DNA of 64,000 bases from Ceratotherium simum simum (GCF_000283155.1 NW_004454195.1:3037182-3101181), one strand, 5' to 3'; numbered from the stretch's first letter, positions 22,866 through 34,507 are shown. Program-made: numbers and translations. The notes: generated by a model from the sequence alone, not told the origin.

Positions 22866-23015
22866 TGTTTTTATTTATTTTTCCCCAGCTTTACTGAGAT
22901 ATAATTGACATATAACATGGTGTAAGTTTAAAATGTACAGCATGATGATTTGACACCTGTATATATTGTGAAATGATTAGTTAACACATCCATCACCTCA
23001 CATAATTACAATTTC
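22866..23015 (-). mobile_element. L1 LINE 3' UTR fragment, antisense
   Basis: 'ctttactgagatataattga', 'catataacatggtgtaagtt' and 'catgatgatttgacacctgt' are the inverted 3' UTR of an older L1 subfamily. It is strongly 5' truncated and ends near 'catcacctcacataattac'. Confidence 0.7.
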
Positions 23016-23049
23016 TAATCAGAGGATAAGAACTAACTTACTGATGGTC

Positions 23050-23205
23050 CACACTGGGTCAGGACATCACATATTGTATCACATTTAATAATCACAAAAA
23101 TCTTGCTAATAAGTTTTATACTTGAGGAATCAGAGAATAAATAACTTTCTCAAGACTTGACAGCATTGGATTCAAACCCAGATGTACCCCAAAAATTCGA
23201 GCTCC
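23050..23205 (-). repeat. MIR SINE remnant, antisense
   Basis: 'atttaataatcacaaaaatc', 'acttgaggaatcagagaat' and 'ggattcaaacccagatgta' fit the inverted MIR core. Confidence 0.5.
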
Positions 23206-25919
23206 TCCTAGAGACTCTATACACATATGATGGTTGTGAGAGTAGAGGCAGTTCTAATGATAAAAATAGGCATGCTTCACTCAACTCAGGAATGTGATAT
23301 AAATCTTTGCTCTTGGTTTATGACATGTATCCTGCAGGACTTCTACTTTGTCTCCTTTATAATAATGGTATACTCCAAATTCTAAAATCAATAATAATAT
23401 GTATGTACTCCAAACTCATTTCTAACCCTGAGATTAGGTAATCCCCAAACACTATCTACTGGCCAAGAGCTGTGCCAATTTGATTTTCTAGTAAAGACAG
23501 AAAATTCTATTGCAAATTCATCCTGAGGTTTATAACCAGTAACTATTGGCAAGATTTAGGAAGACAAACACATAAAATACATACTCTGCAGCATAGAACC
23601 TTTCTGAATTGCCTCCATATTTCCTAGCAATGTACTGAGGGCTTTTATACCTGCAATATATAAAGCTGTGAGCCCTACTCATATGGTTCAGCACATCAGA
23701 ACAACATGTGTTAAAATGTATTACCTTTACATTGTATCATGTTTGCAATTTTCCCATGGATTAGCATTTATTTTCAATAACTCAAAAAGAAAGTCTCTAA
23801 TGCTTACACACTGAATTTTTCAGCATGCTGGCGGAATGAAATAAAAACTAAACGCACAATATTTTTAGCAGTATCACTGAAAAATAATCATAAACTCTTT
23901 GCGAGAATTATAGATTCAAAACCACACGCATTGTCTTCATTTCAGAGAGAAAAAGAAGAAAAAAAGGAAGAAAGAAAATGTAAACTTTGAAATTTGAGTT
24001 TTAAGCTTGGACTATAGTCAGTCATACGATTTCCTGTAATATTTTTCCTTAGTAGAACCATGGTTATTTTTGAACAGATTTTTAATAATTTATTCTTATG
24101 TTAAATATTATTCTTTATGTATGTTTTAGGTTATATTCTTTTACTCAAAACACAAGATTACTTCTTCTACTAGAAAACTTTATGAAAAACTTTAATGAAA
24201 TGCTTCATGCTGCAAAGATTTGAAGGTCTAACACTCATCAGGCAGGATTTCCTCTTTCCCACTGTAGTGGCTTTTTCATGTCCTGGACTCTTAAAATGAT
24301 GTGGGGAGCATTGCAATAAGTTCAGTCTTTCTACAGAGAGTCTACATATGCATGTACACATTCTCACCTTTCCCTCCAAAGGTCCCTGGAGCAGATGTTG
24401 GCAGATTGATTTATGTTCCATTATATTTAGCTGTCACTTCACCCAGAACTGAAAACCAGTCATCTCCGGAGAAAAAGTGGCAGTGATTTAATGAAGTACA
24501 CGGATACTGTACTGAAGGGCAGGAAATGAAGTCTTGTTTGAAATCTCAACCTGTTATCAGAGAAACATAAGAATTTTTTCTGTCAGGTGTTCTGTGAACA
24601 AATTTGGAATGTGGATTAGTGTTCAGAAGGGATTCTCTACCTGCATCCTTTCTGCCCCCCTCAACTCCCAACACACAGCCTTCCATTACACCTGGTAGGC
24701 CACAGGCACCAACTGTGTTCCTACCTCTTCTGGAAATCCTCTTCGCAATGATGGCTGCCAAGTCAACCTGGAGTCTTGCTGCTTAAAAATGGTGCAAGCA
24801 AATTTTGTTGAGCGTTCAATGGCTGCTTTTGGCCCCTTGACTCTCATCCTCCTTCCCAGGAAGCCAGCCCCTTTTAGCAACCATCATTACAGGAAAACAC
24901 AGGGCTAGGTTACCCCAGGAGAAGCAGCCAGTTACCAATGGGCCATAGTAGAAAGCATCCCATCCTGCAATCCTTACCCCACTCCCTAAGGTGTCCTTCA
25001 CCCAGAACCACTGGATTTGGGAAAACTTGACGGAGTATTGTTTCATTTCATTTTCCGTTCCAGTGGTTCCTCTAATAGGTGCAAATTCTGCCTGGGGGAT
25101 GGGAAGGTAACCCTTATCTAACTGGCTTTATGCAATATGTTTCCATTCTGATTGGAGAGACCAGGGCGGGATACACGGGTGTTATTAATTGTCTAGGAAT
25201 TCTAGGTGAAAAAGAGAAAAGGTAAAAGGAGTACAAAGGGGAGACTGAAGCAGCAAAGATACATGAGAAGTGTCTGCTTAGGACAAGCTCTTTTCTGTGG
25301 TTTTGTGCCTCTGCTCACTTGCTCCAGACCCTCAGTTCTAAACGCTCTTCGACATCTCCTTGTATATGAACCTCTGCTCTTCAAATGTCGCATTACCCAG
25401 GAAAAACCCCAACCATTCTCTTTAATTGCTTATCTCAATGGAACAAATACAACTATATTTACTGTTCTGTTTTAGTATGAACTTTATTCTTGGCATTGTA
25501 CAGAATTATGTTAAATATTTATTGACATACATATTCATTTTTAGCATTGTCCTGGTACATAGCAAGTATTCAGTCATTGTTACCGAGATTGGCTTACATT
25601 GGATTAAGCTTTGGAGCAGTAGTTCTTTTTTCCATGGGAACTCATCTTGTAGTTATTGAAACAAATAATTTTATGAGTCTGGAGAAGTTCCTTGGGCTCC
25701 AAGTGTTCCAGGATGACACTGAGAACCCAAAGTGAGATCTGGGAAAGGCTCTTCTTATCCTGAGATAGAGTAGGCATTCTGTAAACAATGTATCAAGTCC
25801 TCAACACATTGTTTGGCCATCCTCCTCAGCCATTGCCCCTCTTTTGCAAACCAGTGTCTCTCAGTTTTGTCTGAAAAAAAGCATACTTTCCAATATTCAG
25901 GTTGAAGTCATTCATTTTT
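23206..25919. other. No gene seen; 2.7 kb of mostly unique DNA
   Basis: No repeat family stands out except a possible MIR/L2 end near 25550 ('ggtacatagcaagtattcag'). Several overlapping short open frames exist on both strands at 24170-25475, all below 90 codons and without coding signals. A 50-bp block at 24587-24637 has a diverged copy at 27271-27321. The part 23690-24010 could be conserved non-coding DNA. Confidence 0.4.
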
Positions 25920-26168
25920 GATTCAACAGTTATTGAAAGCTTACTGTACCCCAGGCTCTTGCTAGGCACTTTAATATGCTAAAGCAATTCAATCTTCACA
26001 AAATCATCCTGAGATAGGCATTATTATGCCATTTTACATCTGGGAGTACCGGAGTTCAGAAAGGTTAAGTGAGTTCCTTAAAATTAAGCATCTCATAAGT
26101 GAATCAGACGTCAAATTCACATCCAAATCTGCTGATTATATGTCCAGCATTCTTTTCACTTTAAATCA
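25920..26168 (-). repeat. MIR SINE, antisense, near full length
   Basis: 'gaaagcttactgtacccca', 'gataggcattattatgccat', 'gttcagaaaggttaagtgag' and 'caaattcacatccaaatct' follow the inverted MIR from the 3' end to the tRNA-related head. Confidence 0.65.
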
Positions 26169-27699
26169 CAACTGCTCATCAAAACAGAGTCAAGTTGTGT
26201 CCAGTCTTATTTGATTACTCCCATCTGTTTATCATTTTCCAAAAGTTTGGCATTAAAGATTTGGACTAAATCTATCAATTCAGATTTGAAGTGCTGCCTA
26301 CCACTCTTTGGACAAATAATTTTAGCAAATGTAGTCCAGCTTGATTAATGGACTCCAACACACTAGATTTCAGCCCTATTTGTTTTAAGCTGTACACCTG
26401 TTGAAAATAAATCACAATATAATCAAGAGATCAAACTATTACTATAGTGAAATGTTTCAGAATAGTTATCTAAAAGAGAGGGATATTGTGAACATGATTG
26501 AGGTAAGAGAAACATTTCATTTTATTTGAATCTTTTGTTTACACTTATGTGTAGGTCCTGGGATGTTGCTGACGTAGTACCATCTTTACCGGCCTAATGA
26601 AATACCAAGCATACATGTATGTTTGTTTGCTTTTGAAATAAACTCTTTTCTTACACCATTTGCAGATAAATTTATTTCAGACAGGGCAGAAACCATAGCC
26701 AATTCTTAGACTTTTGACCCCATATGAGAGAATAACATGGTATATTTAGTGATGGAATTGGATAGGAGTACAGCAATGGTAAAATACAGTGCTGACAGCC
26801 TGTCTTGATCAGGAATATTCTCCATGTGTGCCTTGCTGAAACGTTTTCAAAGACTTTTTTTCCTCTATTCTGAAAGGTGTTAAGTGTCTCAGAGTGCCAG
26901 AAACACATCATTCCCAGCCAATCTAGTGAATTTTTTGCCAATATTGCATTTCTTCCTTCCTGCCTGAAGGTATGAGGCTAACTGAGAGTGAAGGAAGTTA
27001 CACATATCAAGAAGGAAAGCTCATATTTTATTTTTTTTAAATGTGTTTTTATATGCTTTTAAAAACTGCAACAGTTCCCCATAGACCTCTGCTCCCCATT
27101 GTTCACTCATGGAGGCATACCCAAGTGACCTTTGGGAAGTTGTTTGATCATAGACATATCCTACACCATTTGGTAGACAATCGAGAGTCTTTGTGTATGT
27201 GTCCTAAGGCCAGCAAAGTTCCCATGGGTGGTTATTTATAGGAGAATTTGGAAGTATAATGGAAGAATATCAGATGTTCTGTTAACAAATTAGGAATGTG
27301 AAATTAGCATTCAGAGGAGATAAAGAAATGCAAGAAGAGATGCTGAATGCTCTCTCACTCTATACCACTTTTCCAAAGTTCCAGAGAGTTCTGAGTTTTG
27401 AAAGGAGGATAAGAGTTAATTAAGTTGAGAAGACGGAGTGGAGAAAAGCATAGAGAGGAAGATAGAGAAGGCAGAACAGGACACATAAAGATTCCGAAGC
27501 TCCCAGAACACAGAAGTAAAAGCGTGCCCTATGTGTAGCAACTTTGCCTAAGAGGAAAGAAGACTATACTACCCATGTTGTTTCCTGTTTCACCTGATCA
27601 CCTGGCTTGTCCTGCCCCTCCTTTCTAATTGTGTTTCTTCAACAAAGCTAGTTTTTGTTTTTGTAGGGGAAGCTTCATGTTATGGCAAATAATACTCAT
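26169..27699. other. No gene seen
   Basis: Unique DNA. An 89-codon minus-strand frame (26941-26672) and a 66-codon plus frame (27041-27241) have no supporting signals. A GA-rich stretch lies at 27425-27480. Confidence 0.45.
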
Positions 27700-28168
27700 C
27701 ACGGTCTGTCCAAGTGCAACTCTTCTGCCTCATCCTCTATCATCCTCTCTGTTTACTTTATGCATTTAAAATCCTAAATTGCTTACAGCCACTCCCGTCT
27801 GACTCCAACACACATACACACCACGCTGTTCCATACCTTCTTTCCTTTGCTCATGCTGTTCCCTCTGCCTAGATCGCTTCTCTGTCTGGAAAAAGCCCTG
27901 TTAATTTTTCAAAGTCCTCCTGAGAGATCAAGTGCTCAGAGTAGCCTTTGGTGAAACTCAGTCTCCAGACTTAATGTTTCCTGTGATTTTTGAATTTTAC
28001 CTATGCTTCTGTTATTACAAATGCTCACACATATTATGATTATGTATATTTTTCCATATCTTTTCTTGCACATAAGTGTGAGCTTCTGTAAGTTAGGGAC
28101 CATGTTTATTCATATTTTTATCTCTAGTGCACACCGTAGTGCCTGGTATGACACAAACTGAAAATGTT
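27700..28168 (+). repeat. L2 LINE 3' portion
   Basis: 'tgctcatgctgttccctctg', 'tttcaaagtcctcctgaga', 'gtgagcttctgtaagttag' and 'gcacaccgtagtgcctgg' follow L2 ORF2-end and 3' UTR order on the plus strand. Confidence 0.65.
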
Positions 28169-28289
28169 TTACCATCTTGACTTATATTAAGTAGACCTTT
28201 ACTGTGGATAAATTTTAACTCTTGTGATCACACTTTTAAGAAGATGTAACTTTAACAGCTTGTCATTTGTCATTACAGGTTAAAGAGCC

Positions 28290-28922
28290 AAATTCTCACT
28301 ATTGCACAAAGGCCTGCCTGATGGTACGCTTCCTTCCTCTCCATGGTCCTCACCACACTCGTTTTTCATCCTAACTCCTCACTCTAGTTAAGTCCTATTC
28401 CTCCTTCAAACCTTGTTGAGGGCCCGGCCCCATGGCCTAGTGGTCAAGTTTGGTGCACTCCACTTTGGTGGCCGGGTTCAGTTCCCGAGGACAGACCTAC
28501 GGCACTGGTTGGTGGTCATGCTGTGGTGGCAACCCACATACAAAATAGAGGAAGATTGGCACCGACGTTAGCTCAGGGTGAATCTTCCTCAGCAAAAAAA
28601 AAAAAAAAAAAAAAAAAACTTGTTGAATCATCGCTTCCCCATGGACACTTCCCTGCCATCCTCGAATAGGTCTGTAACTTCTGGTAAATACATCCAAACA
28701 CCCAGTAATTTTCCATAAACTATCCTATATAGCTCTTATCATAGTTACAATTTAATATTTATTTGCATAATTCTTCACACATTTATGTTTTCCTCACTAT
28801 GCTCCATGAAGGTAAAAACGTTTTTCTTTCTCCTCTTTTTTCTTTTCTTAATTTTATATTTTTCAGAACCTAGAACATTGTAGACATTCAATAAATATTT
28901 ATTGATTAGATGAACAAATGCT
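28290..28922 (+). repeat. L2 LINE 3' portion, interrupted by an ERE
   Basis: 'ctcctcactctagttaagtc' with 'cctattcctccttcaaacct' precedes the ERE at 28421-28618. After it, 'cactatgctccatgaaggt', 'agaacctagaacattgtag' and 'attcaataaatatttattg' complete the L2 3' end. The SINE therefore split one L2. Confidence 0.65.
28421..28618 (+). mobile_element. ERE SINE inside L2
   Basis: GGCCCGGCCCCATGGCC head, short tail module 'gacgttagctcagggtgaat' with CTTCCTCAGC, then a pure A-run of about 26 bases. It is flanked by CTTGTTGA at 28412-28419 and 28619-28626. The long uninterrupted poly(A) suggests a young copy. The open frame at 28497-28697 is a shadow. Confidence 0.93.
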
Positions 28923-29001
28923 AATCTTAATTTTTATATTTAAATATCCTAAACAATAAGTCAATATTTATCCTTTTTTCTCCTTTATGAAAATAATCTT
29001 T

Positions 29002-29302
29002 GTTTTGTGTGTGTGAGGAAGATCAGCCCTGAGCTAACATCCGTGCTAATCTTCTTTTTTTTTTGCTGAGGAAGACCAGCTCTGAGCTAACGTCTATTGC
29101 CAATCCTCCTCCTTTTTTGTTTTCCCCCAAAGCCCCAGTAGATAGTTGTATGTCATAGTTGCACATCCTTCTAGTTGCTGTATGTGGGACATGGCCTCAG
29201 CATTGCCGGACAAGCGGTGCGTCGGTGCGCGCCTGGGAACCGAACCCCGGGCCGCCAGTAGCAGAGCGTGCACCCTTAACCGCTAAGCCGCGGGGCCGGC
29301 CC
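29002..29302 (-). mobile_element. ERE SINE, long form carrying both tail modules
   Basis: Read on the minus strand it has the GGGGCCGGCCCCGCGGC head, the 'gcaactagaaggatgtgc' body, the 'ctggggctttgggggaaaac' segment, and then two copies of the 'ttagctcagagctggtctt'-type module. Most other copies in this window have only one of the two parts. It is flanked by identical 14-bp TGAAAATAATCTTT at 28988-29001 and 29303-29316. At about 300 bp it is the longest ERE here. Confidence 0.95.
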
Positions 29303-29449
29303 TGAAAATAATCTTTTTAACCGCTGAACACTTCAGATATTTGTCAACTCAAAGGCAGAGAGTGGACCAAATGGTCTATCCAACTCCATAGTTTATTATT
29401 TTATATGATTATTTTTAAAGGGTTGTGGGGGCACATGATATGCAAATAA

Positions 29450-29965
29450 AAACTGTAGGTGCTAGAGATACAAAGAATACGGAAGGCCTGGTTCTTGCTC
29501 TCGTGTTACTACAGTTTTATGGAAAGGAAGAAAAGAAAACACACTGATTTAACTACGATGCAATGAGGATTAAAATGGTAACCATAAAAGATGTAACAGG
29601 TGTACAGGCGAAGAGGCATCTCAGGGCACACTCAATGGGTAAGAGTCTTCACAGAAGAAACTACACTCAAACTGAGACCTGAGGGTGGGTAGCACGACTA
29701 CTATTCCAGGCGAGTAAGAAAGGAAAGGGCTTTCCAAGCAGAACGACTAGTGTGAGTAGGGCCAGAAGACATGAATCAACGGCAAAGTCACCCTCTTACA
29801 ACTTACTCGGTATTGGTAAGATTTAAACTTTACCTTGGGGACCAGTGGAGAAAGAAGCTGAAGAGAAGGCAGGGATGAGAGCATGAAAGGGCTTGCCATA
29901 CTTAGGCGTTTAGATTTAACTCACGGTCAGTATTATTAATACGCCATTTTACAATTGATAGAAGT
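29450..29965 (-). repeat. L2 LINE, antisense
   Basis: 'gctagagatacaaagaatac', 'actgagacctgagggtgg', 'caagcagaacgactagtgtg' and 'gcatgaaagggcttgccat' follow the antisense L2 consensus order. It is interrupted on the right by the L1 integration at 29970. Confidence 0.6.
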
Positions 29966-30235
29966 GTCTTAATTTGAACATTTTTTTGTTTTGTTTTGTT
30001 TATTGCCATAACATTGGTTTATAACATCGTATAAATTTCAGGTGTACATCATTATACTTCTATTTCTGCATAGATTACATCATGTTCTCATGTTCACCAC
30101 CCAAATACTAATTATAATCCATCACCACATACATGTGCCTAATTATCCCTTTCGCCCTCCTCTCCCCACATCCCCTCTGGTAACCACCAATTCAATCTCT
30201 GTCTCTATGTGTTTGTTTGTTGTTGTTATTATCTA

Positions 30236-32464
30236 CTACTTAATGAGTGAGATCATACGGTATTTTACCTTCTCCCTCTGACTTATTTCACTTTGCATAA
30301 TATCCTCAATGTCCATCCATGTTGTCGCAAATGACTGGATTTGATTGTTTCTTATGGCTGAGTAGTATTCCATCTTCTTTATCCATTCGTCCCTTGATGG
30401 GCATTTAGGTTGCTTCCAAGTCTTGGTTATTGTGAATAACACTGCAATGAACACAGGGGTAACATGTATCTTTACACATTGGTGTTTTCAAGTTCTTTGG
30501 ATACATAACCACTAGTGGAATAGCTGGGTCGAATTGGTAGTTCTATTCTTAATTTTTTGAGGAATCTCCATACTGTTTTCCATAGTGGCTGCACCAGTTT
30601 GCACTCCCTCCAGCCAGTGTATGAGAGTTCCCTTCTCTCCACATCCTCTCCAACACATGTTGTTTCCTGTCTTGTTAATTATAGTCATTCTGATGGGCAT
30701 GAGGTGATACCTCACTGTAGTTTTGATTTGCGTTTCTCTGATAGTTAATGATTTTGAACATCTTTTCATGTGTCTGTTGCCCATCCATATATCTTCTTTG
30801 GAGAAATATCTGTTCAGTTGTTTTGCCCATTTTTTAATTGGGTTGTTAGATTTTTTGTTGTTGAGATGCATGAGTTCTTTATATATTTTAGAGATTAACC
30901 CCTTATCAGATGTATGGTTTGCAAATATCTTCTCCCAATTGTTAGGCTGTCTTTTCGTTTTGTTGATGGTTTCCTTTGCTGTGCAGAAGCTTTTCAGTTT
31001 GATGCAGTCCCATTTGTTTATTTTTTCTATTGTTTCTCTTGCCCGGTCAGACACGGTGCTTGAAAATATGTTGCTAAGACCAATGTCGAAGAGCGTACTG
31101 CCTATGTTTTCCTCTAGAAGTTTCATGGTTTCAGGTCTTACATTCAAGTCTTTAATCCATTTTGACTTAACTTTTGTGTATGGTGTAAGGTAAGGATCTA
31201 CTTTCATTTTTTTGCATGTGGCTGTCCGGTTTTCCCAACACAGTTTGTTGAAGAGACTTTCCTTTCTCCATTGTATGTTCTTGGCTCCTTTGTCAAATTT
31301 AGCTGTCCATAGATGTGTGGGTTTATTTCTGGGCTTTGGATTCTATTCCATTGATCTGTGTGTCTGTTTTTGTGCCAGTACTATGCTGTTTTGGTTACTA
31401 TAGCTTTGTAGTATATTTGAAATCAGGGAGTGTGATACCTCCAGCTTTGTTCTTTTTTCTCAGGATTCCTTTAGCTATTCGGGGTCTTTTGTTGTTCCAT
31501 ATAAATTTTAGGATTCTTTGTTCTATTTCTGTGAAAAATGTTGTTGGAACTTTGAAAGGATTGTATTGAATCTATAGATTGCTTTAGGAAGTATGGACAT
31601 CTTTATGTTAATTCTTCCAATCCAAGAATACAGAATATCTTTCCACTTCTTTGTGTCTTCTTCAATTTCTTTCAGCAATGTTTTGCAGTTTTCAGTGTAC
31701 AGATCTTTTAACTCTTTGGTTAAGTTTATTCCTAGGTATTTTATTCTTTTTGTTGCAATTGTCAATGGGATTGCATTCTTTTTTTTTTTTTTTTTTGTGA
31801 GGAGGACCAGCCCTGCGCCAACATCCAATACCAATCCTCCTCTTTTTTGCTGAGGAAGACTGGCCCTGGGCTAACATCCATGCCCATCTTCCTCTACTTT
31901 ATATGGGACACTGCCACAGCATGGCTTAGCAAGCGGTGCATCGGTGCATGCCTGGGATCCGAACTGGCGAATCACAGGCCACTGCAGCAGAGCACACGCA
32001 CTCAACCGCTTGTGCCACCGGGCTGGCCCCAGGATTATATTCTTAATTTCTTTTTTTGCTACTTTGTTGTTAGTGTATAGAAATGCAACTGATTTTTGTA
32101 TGTGGATTTTGTATCCTGCAACTTTACCATATTCATTTACTACTTCTAAAAGTTTTTTGGGGGATTCTTTAGGGTTTTCTATGTATAAAATCATGTCATC
32201 TGCAATAGTGACAGTTTCACCTCTTCCATTCCAATTTGGATCCCTTTTATTTCTTTTTCTTGCCCGATTGCTGTGGCTAGGACTTCCAATACTATGTTAA
32301 ATAGGAGTGGTGAGAGTGGGCAGCTTTGTCTGGTTCCTGTTCTTAGCAGGATAGCTTTCAGTTTTTCACTATTGAGCATGACATTAGCTGTGGGTTTGTC
32401 ATATATGGCCTTTATTATGTCGAGGTACTTTCCTTCTATATCCATTTTATTCAGAGTTTTTATC
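30236..32464 (-). pseudogene. L1 ORF2 C-terminal two-thirds, inactivated
   Basis: The longest intact block is 231 codons (31207-30512), covering the region after the reverse transcriptase and the cysteine-rich end ([13 protein letters not shown] near its C-terminus). There the frame shifts before the final cysteine of the C-C-H-C set, so the motif is broken. Further upstream, '[19 protein letters not shown]' is the RT palm region. The FADD catalytic box is destroyed by a one-base deletion in a short T-run near 32203, so the frame reads SLLQMT and stops. The ERE at 31781-32030 splits the thumb region. The stop near 30236 corresponds to the natural ORF2 end. It cannot make active protein. Confidence 0.88.
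31781..32030 (-). mobile_element. ERE SINE nested in the L1
   Basis: GGGGCCAGCCCGGTGGC head on the minus strand, 'cggatcccaggcatgcacc' B-box region and two tail modules, with a T-run at the left. The target duplication is GGGATTGCATTCTT (31767-31780) against AGGATTATATTCTT (32031-32044), three differences in 14. Removing the ERE makes the L1 sequence contiguous. Confidence 0.92.
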
Positions 32465-32472
32465 CTAAGTGG

Positions 32473-32751
32473 ATTACCCTGATACCAAACAAGGACAACA
32501 CAAACAAAGAAAATTACAGGCCAATATTACTGATGAACATCGATGCAAAAATCCTCAACAAAATACTAGCAAATCACTTACAACAATACATTAAAAAGGT
32601 TATATACCACGATCAGGCGGGATTTATTCCAGGGATGCAGGGATGGTTAGACATTCACAAATCAATCAATGTAATACACCACATTAATAAAATGAAGAAT
32701 AAAAATCACATGATCATCTCAAAAGATGCAGAGAAAGCATTTGACAAGATA
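32473..32751 (+). pseudogene. Inverted 5' segment of the L1 (ORF2 finger/palm region)
   Basis: The plus strand is open from 32533 to 32757 and gives ORF2 residues including [17 protein letters not shown] and [17 protein letters not shown]. It is the 5' end of the same L1 insertion as the minus-strand body, turned around during integration. It ends at the consensus 'gcatttgacaagata', immediately before the right target duplication. Confidence 0.9.
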
Positions 32752-32759
32752 ATTTGAAC

Positions 32760-33374
32760 TTTAAAATAGACTTTATTATTAATTTTATTTTTTTCCGTTA
32801 TGAGCAAAGAGCCGTATGATGACTTTCACCTTTTAAAACTATGATAGAAATTACTCAAGAAATTTTAGTATTTGCCTGGAGTCCTTTCAAGATCAGATAC
32901 TATACAGTCTAGAGAGTTGCCTAAAATTAATTGAGATAAAAATAAACATATACGACTAAAAGCTTTCTGAAAGATGGACCACTACCTCAAAGAAGGGATG
33001 AGTCTCATTTATTGCATTCTCAAAGCATTCCATCAACACCATGGGAAAATAGATGACAAATCTTATGATTTTCTATGGGAAATGTACCCTAAAACATTTT
33101 TATAATTATATCACCTTGGAGAAAGGAAAAATTGTGCTTTATAAAAAATGCATATTGGATTAAAATGAATTAGAGTTCCTTTTGCTCTAGTTAGAACAAT
33201 TTGACCCTAAAAATATATTGACTGTCGATAGCCCCCACTTCAGATGGAAAAACTTTGGGAATGATGGAAATATTGGGATTGAGCCATTCTTTTGAAAGTT
33301 AGGGGTGTGTGGGGATGCGTGCAGAGGTGAAAGGATAGGAGTGGGGAAGGGGGGTAAATAATTGAAAAGGATCT
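32760..33374. other. No gene seen
   Basis: Unique DNA following the L1. A 68-codon minus-strand frame at 33393-33187 is unremarkable. Confidence 0.45.
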
Positions 33375-33602
33375 TACATGTAGGACTACCCAAGGCTCCA
33401 TGCTAGGCCCTCTTCACTCCTCATTTTGTGCTCCCCTAGACAATTCTATTCACATCCATGGATTCAATCATCATTTGTCTGAGAATGACTCAAAAATTTT
33501 TACTGTCAGTCCAGGCCTCCCTTCTGAAATCTGAATATAATTTCACTACCCACTCAATATCTCTGTAGAGGTGCTTCAAATTAACATGTCTAAACTAAAT
33601 TC

Positions 33603-33829
33603 ATGGGCTGGCCCCATGGCTTAGCAGTTAAGTGCACGTACTCCACTGCTGGCGGCCCGGGGTTCAGATCCCGGGCGCGCACCGACGCACCATTTCTCCG
33701 GCCATGCTGAGACCGCGTCCCACATACAGCAACTAGGAGGATGTGCAGCTATGACATACAACTATCTACCGGGGCTTTGGGGGGAAAAAACAAATAAATA
33801 AAATTATAAAAAAATAAAAATAAAAAAAA
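33603..33829 (+). mobile_element. ERE SINE inside L2
   Basis: GGGCTGGCCCCATGGCTTAG head, 'gttcagatcccgggcgcgc' B-box region, 'gcaactaggaggatgtgc' body, 'ctaccggggctttgggg' and an A-rich tail. It is flanked by identical 12-bp TAAACTAAATTC at 33591-33602 and 33830-33841. Confidence 0.95.
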
Positions 33830-34507
33830 TAAACTAAATTCGTTGTCTCTCCTCCCACGCTTCCCTATTCTGTTCCTCCCCCAGTGTCCCTTATCTTAGT
33901 AACTGCCACTACCATCCATTCAGTGGCATGGAAGCATCTTTCCACTGCCTTTTATCGTACTCTTAATCCAATCCACCTCCAAGTTTGCCTATTTATTTCT
34001 CCCTGTTTCTCTAATTCCTACATGAATCTTTATTTCTTCCTCCAAGCCAGTTATCATCCCTCTTCTAAATGTGGCCTCCTAACTGATCTCCCGGAATTCA
34101 CTCTTCTCCCTTCCAATTATTTTTCCATCCTATCACCAAAGTAATCTCTTCACAGTCAAACCTCATCATGTCACCCATTGCCCACCAGCTCCCGACCAGC
34201 CTCCAAGCCCACTGCGGTCAAAAACCTACAAGGCTTCTCCCCACTCCTAGAATGAATAGCTGGTAAGGCATTGCACGGTCTTGTTACTGCTAACACTGTT
34301 TCTCCTGCTTTCTTTCCTGTAGTCAAACTGTCTTATTTCCTTCTTTTATTAGTCATGCTTTCTTTTATGTCAAGACTTTTGTACCTACCATTTGCATGTC
34401 TGTTTTTCTGGTTCTTCATCTTTCAGATCTCTGTTCAAATATCACTTCTCCAGGTAAACATTTGTTTAACTTGCCTTTATAACACCACTTGTTGTAATTA
34501 TTCATTT

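Larger units (their letters stand above)
29970..32759 (-). mobile_element. Twin-primed (5'-inverted) L1 insertion with target duplication
   Basis: An L1 body on the minus strand (29981-32464) contains the 3' UTR and the C-terminal part of ORF2. Directly next to it, about 32473-32751 encodes ORF2 in the opposite direction (plus strand), with protein [14 protein letters not shown] through [10 protein letters not shown]. In normal L1 order that segment lies just upstream of the start of the minus-strand body, whose protein begins [16 protein letters not shown]; about 15 consensus bases are missing at the switch and about 8 bases of filler join the two. TAATTTGAAC flanks the whole unit at 29970-29979 and 32750-32759. 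This is the signature of twin-primed reverse transcription. The antisense tail is T7 followed by GTTTT repeats. An ERE later landed inside it. Confidence 0.93.

Noticed and set aside
30723..31193. 156-codon plus-strand open frame, the longest plus-strand frame in the window
   Set aside because: It is the antisense shadow of the minus-strand L1 ORF2, whose protein is clearly recognisable in the same interval.
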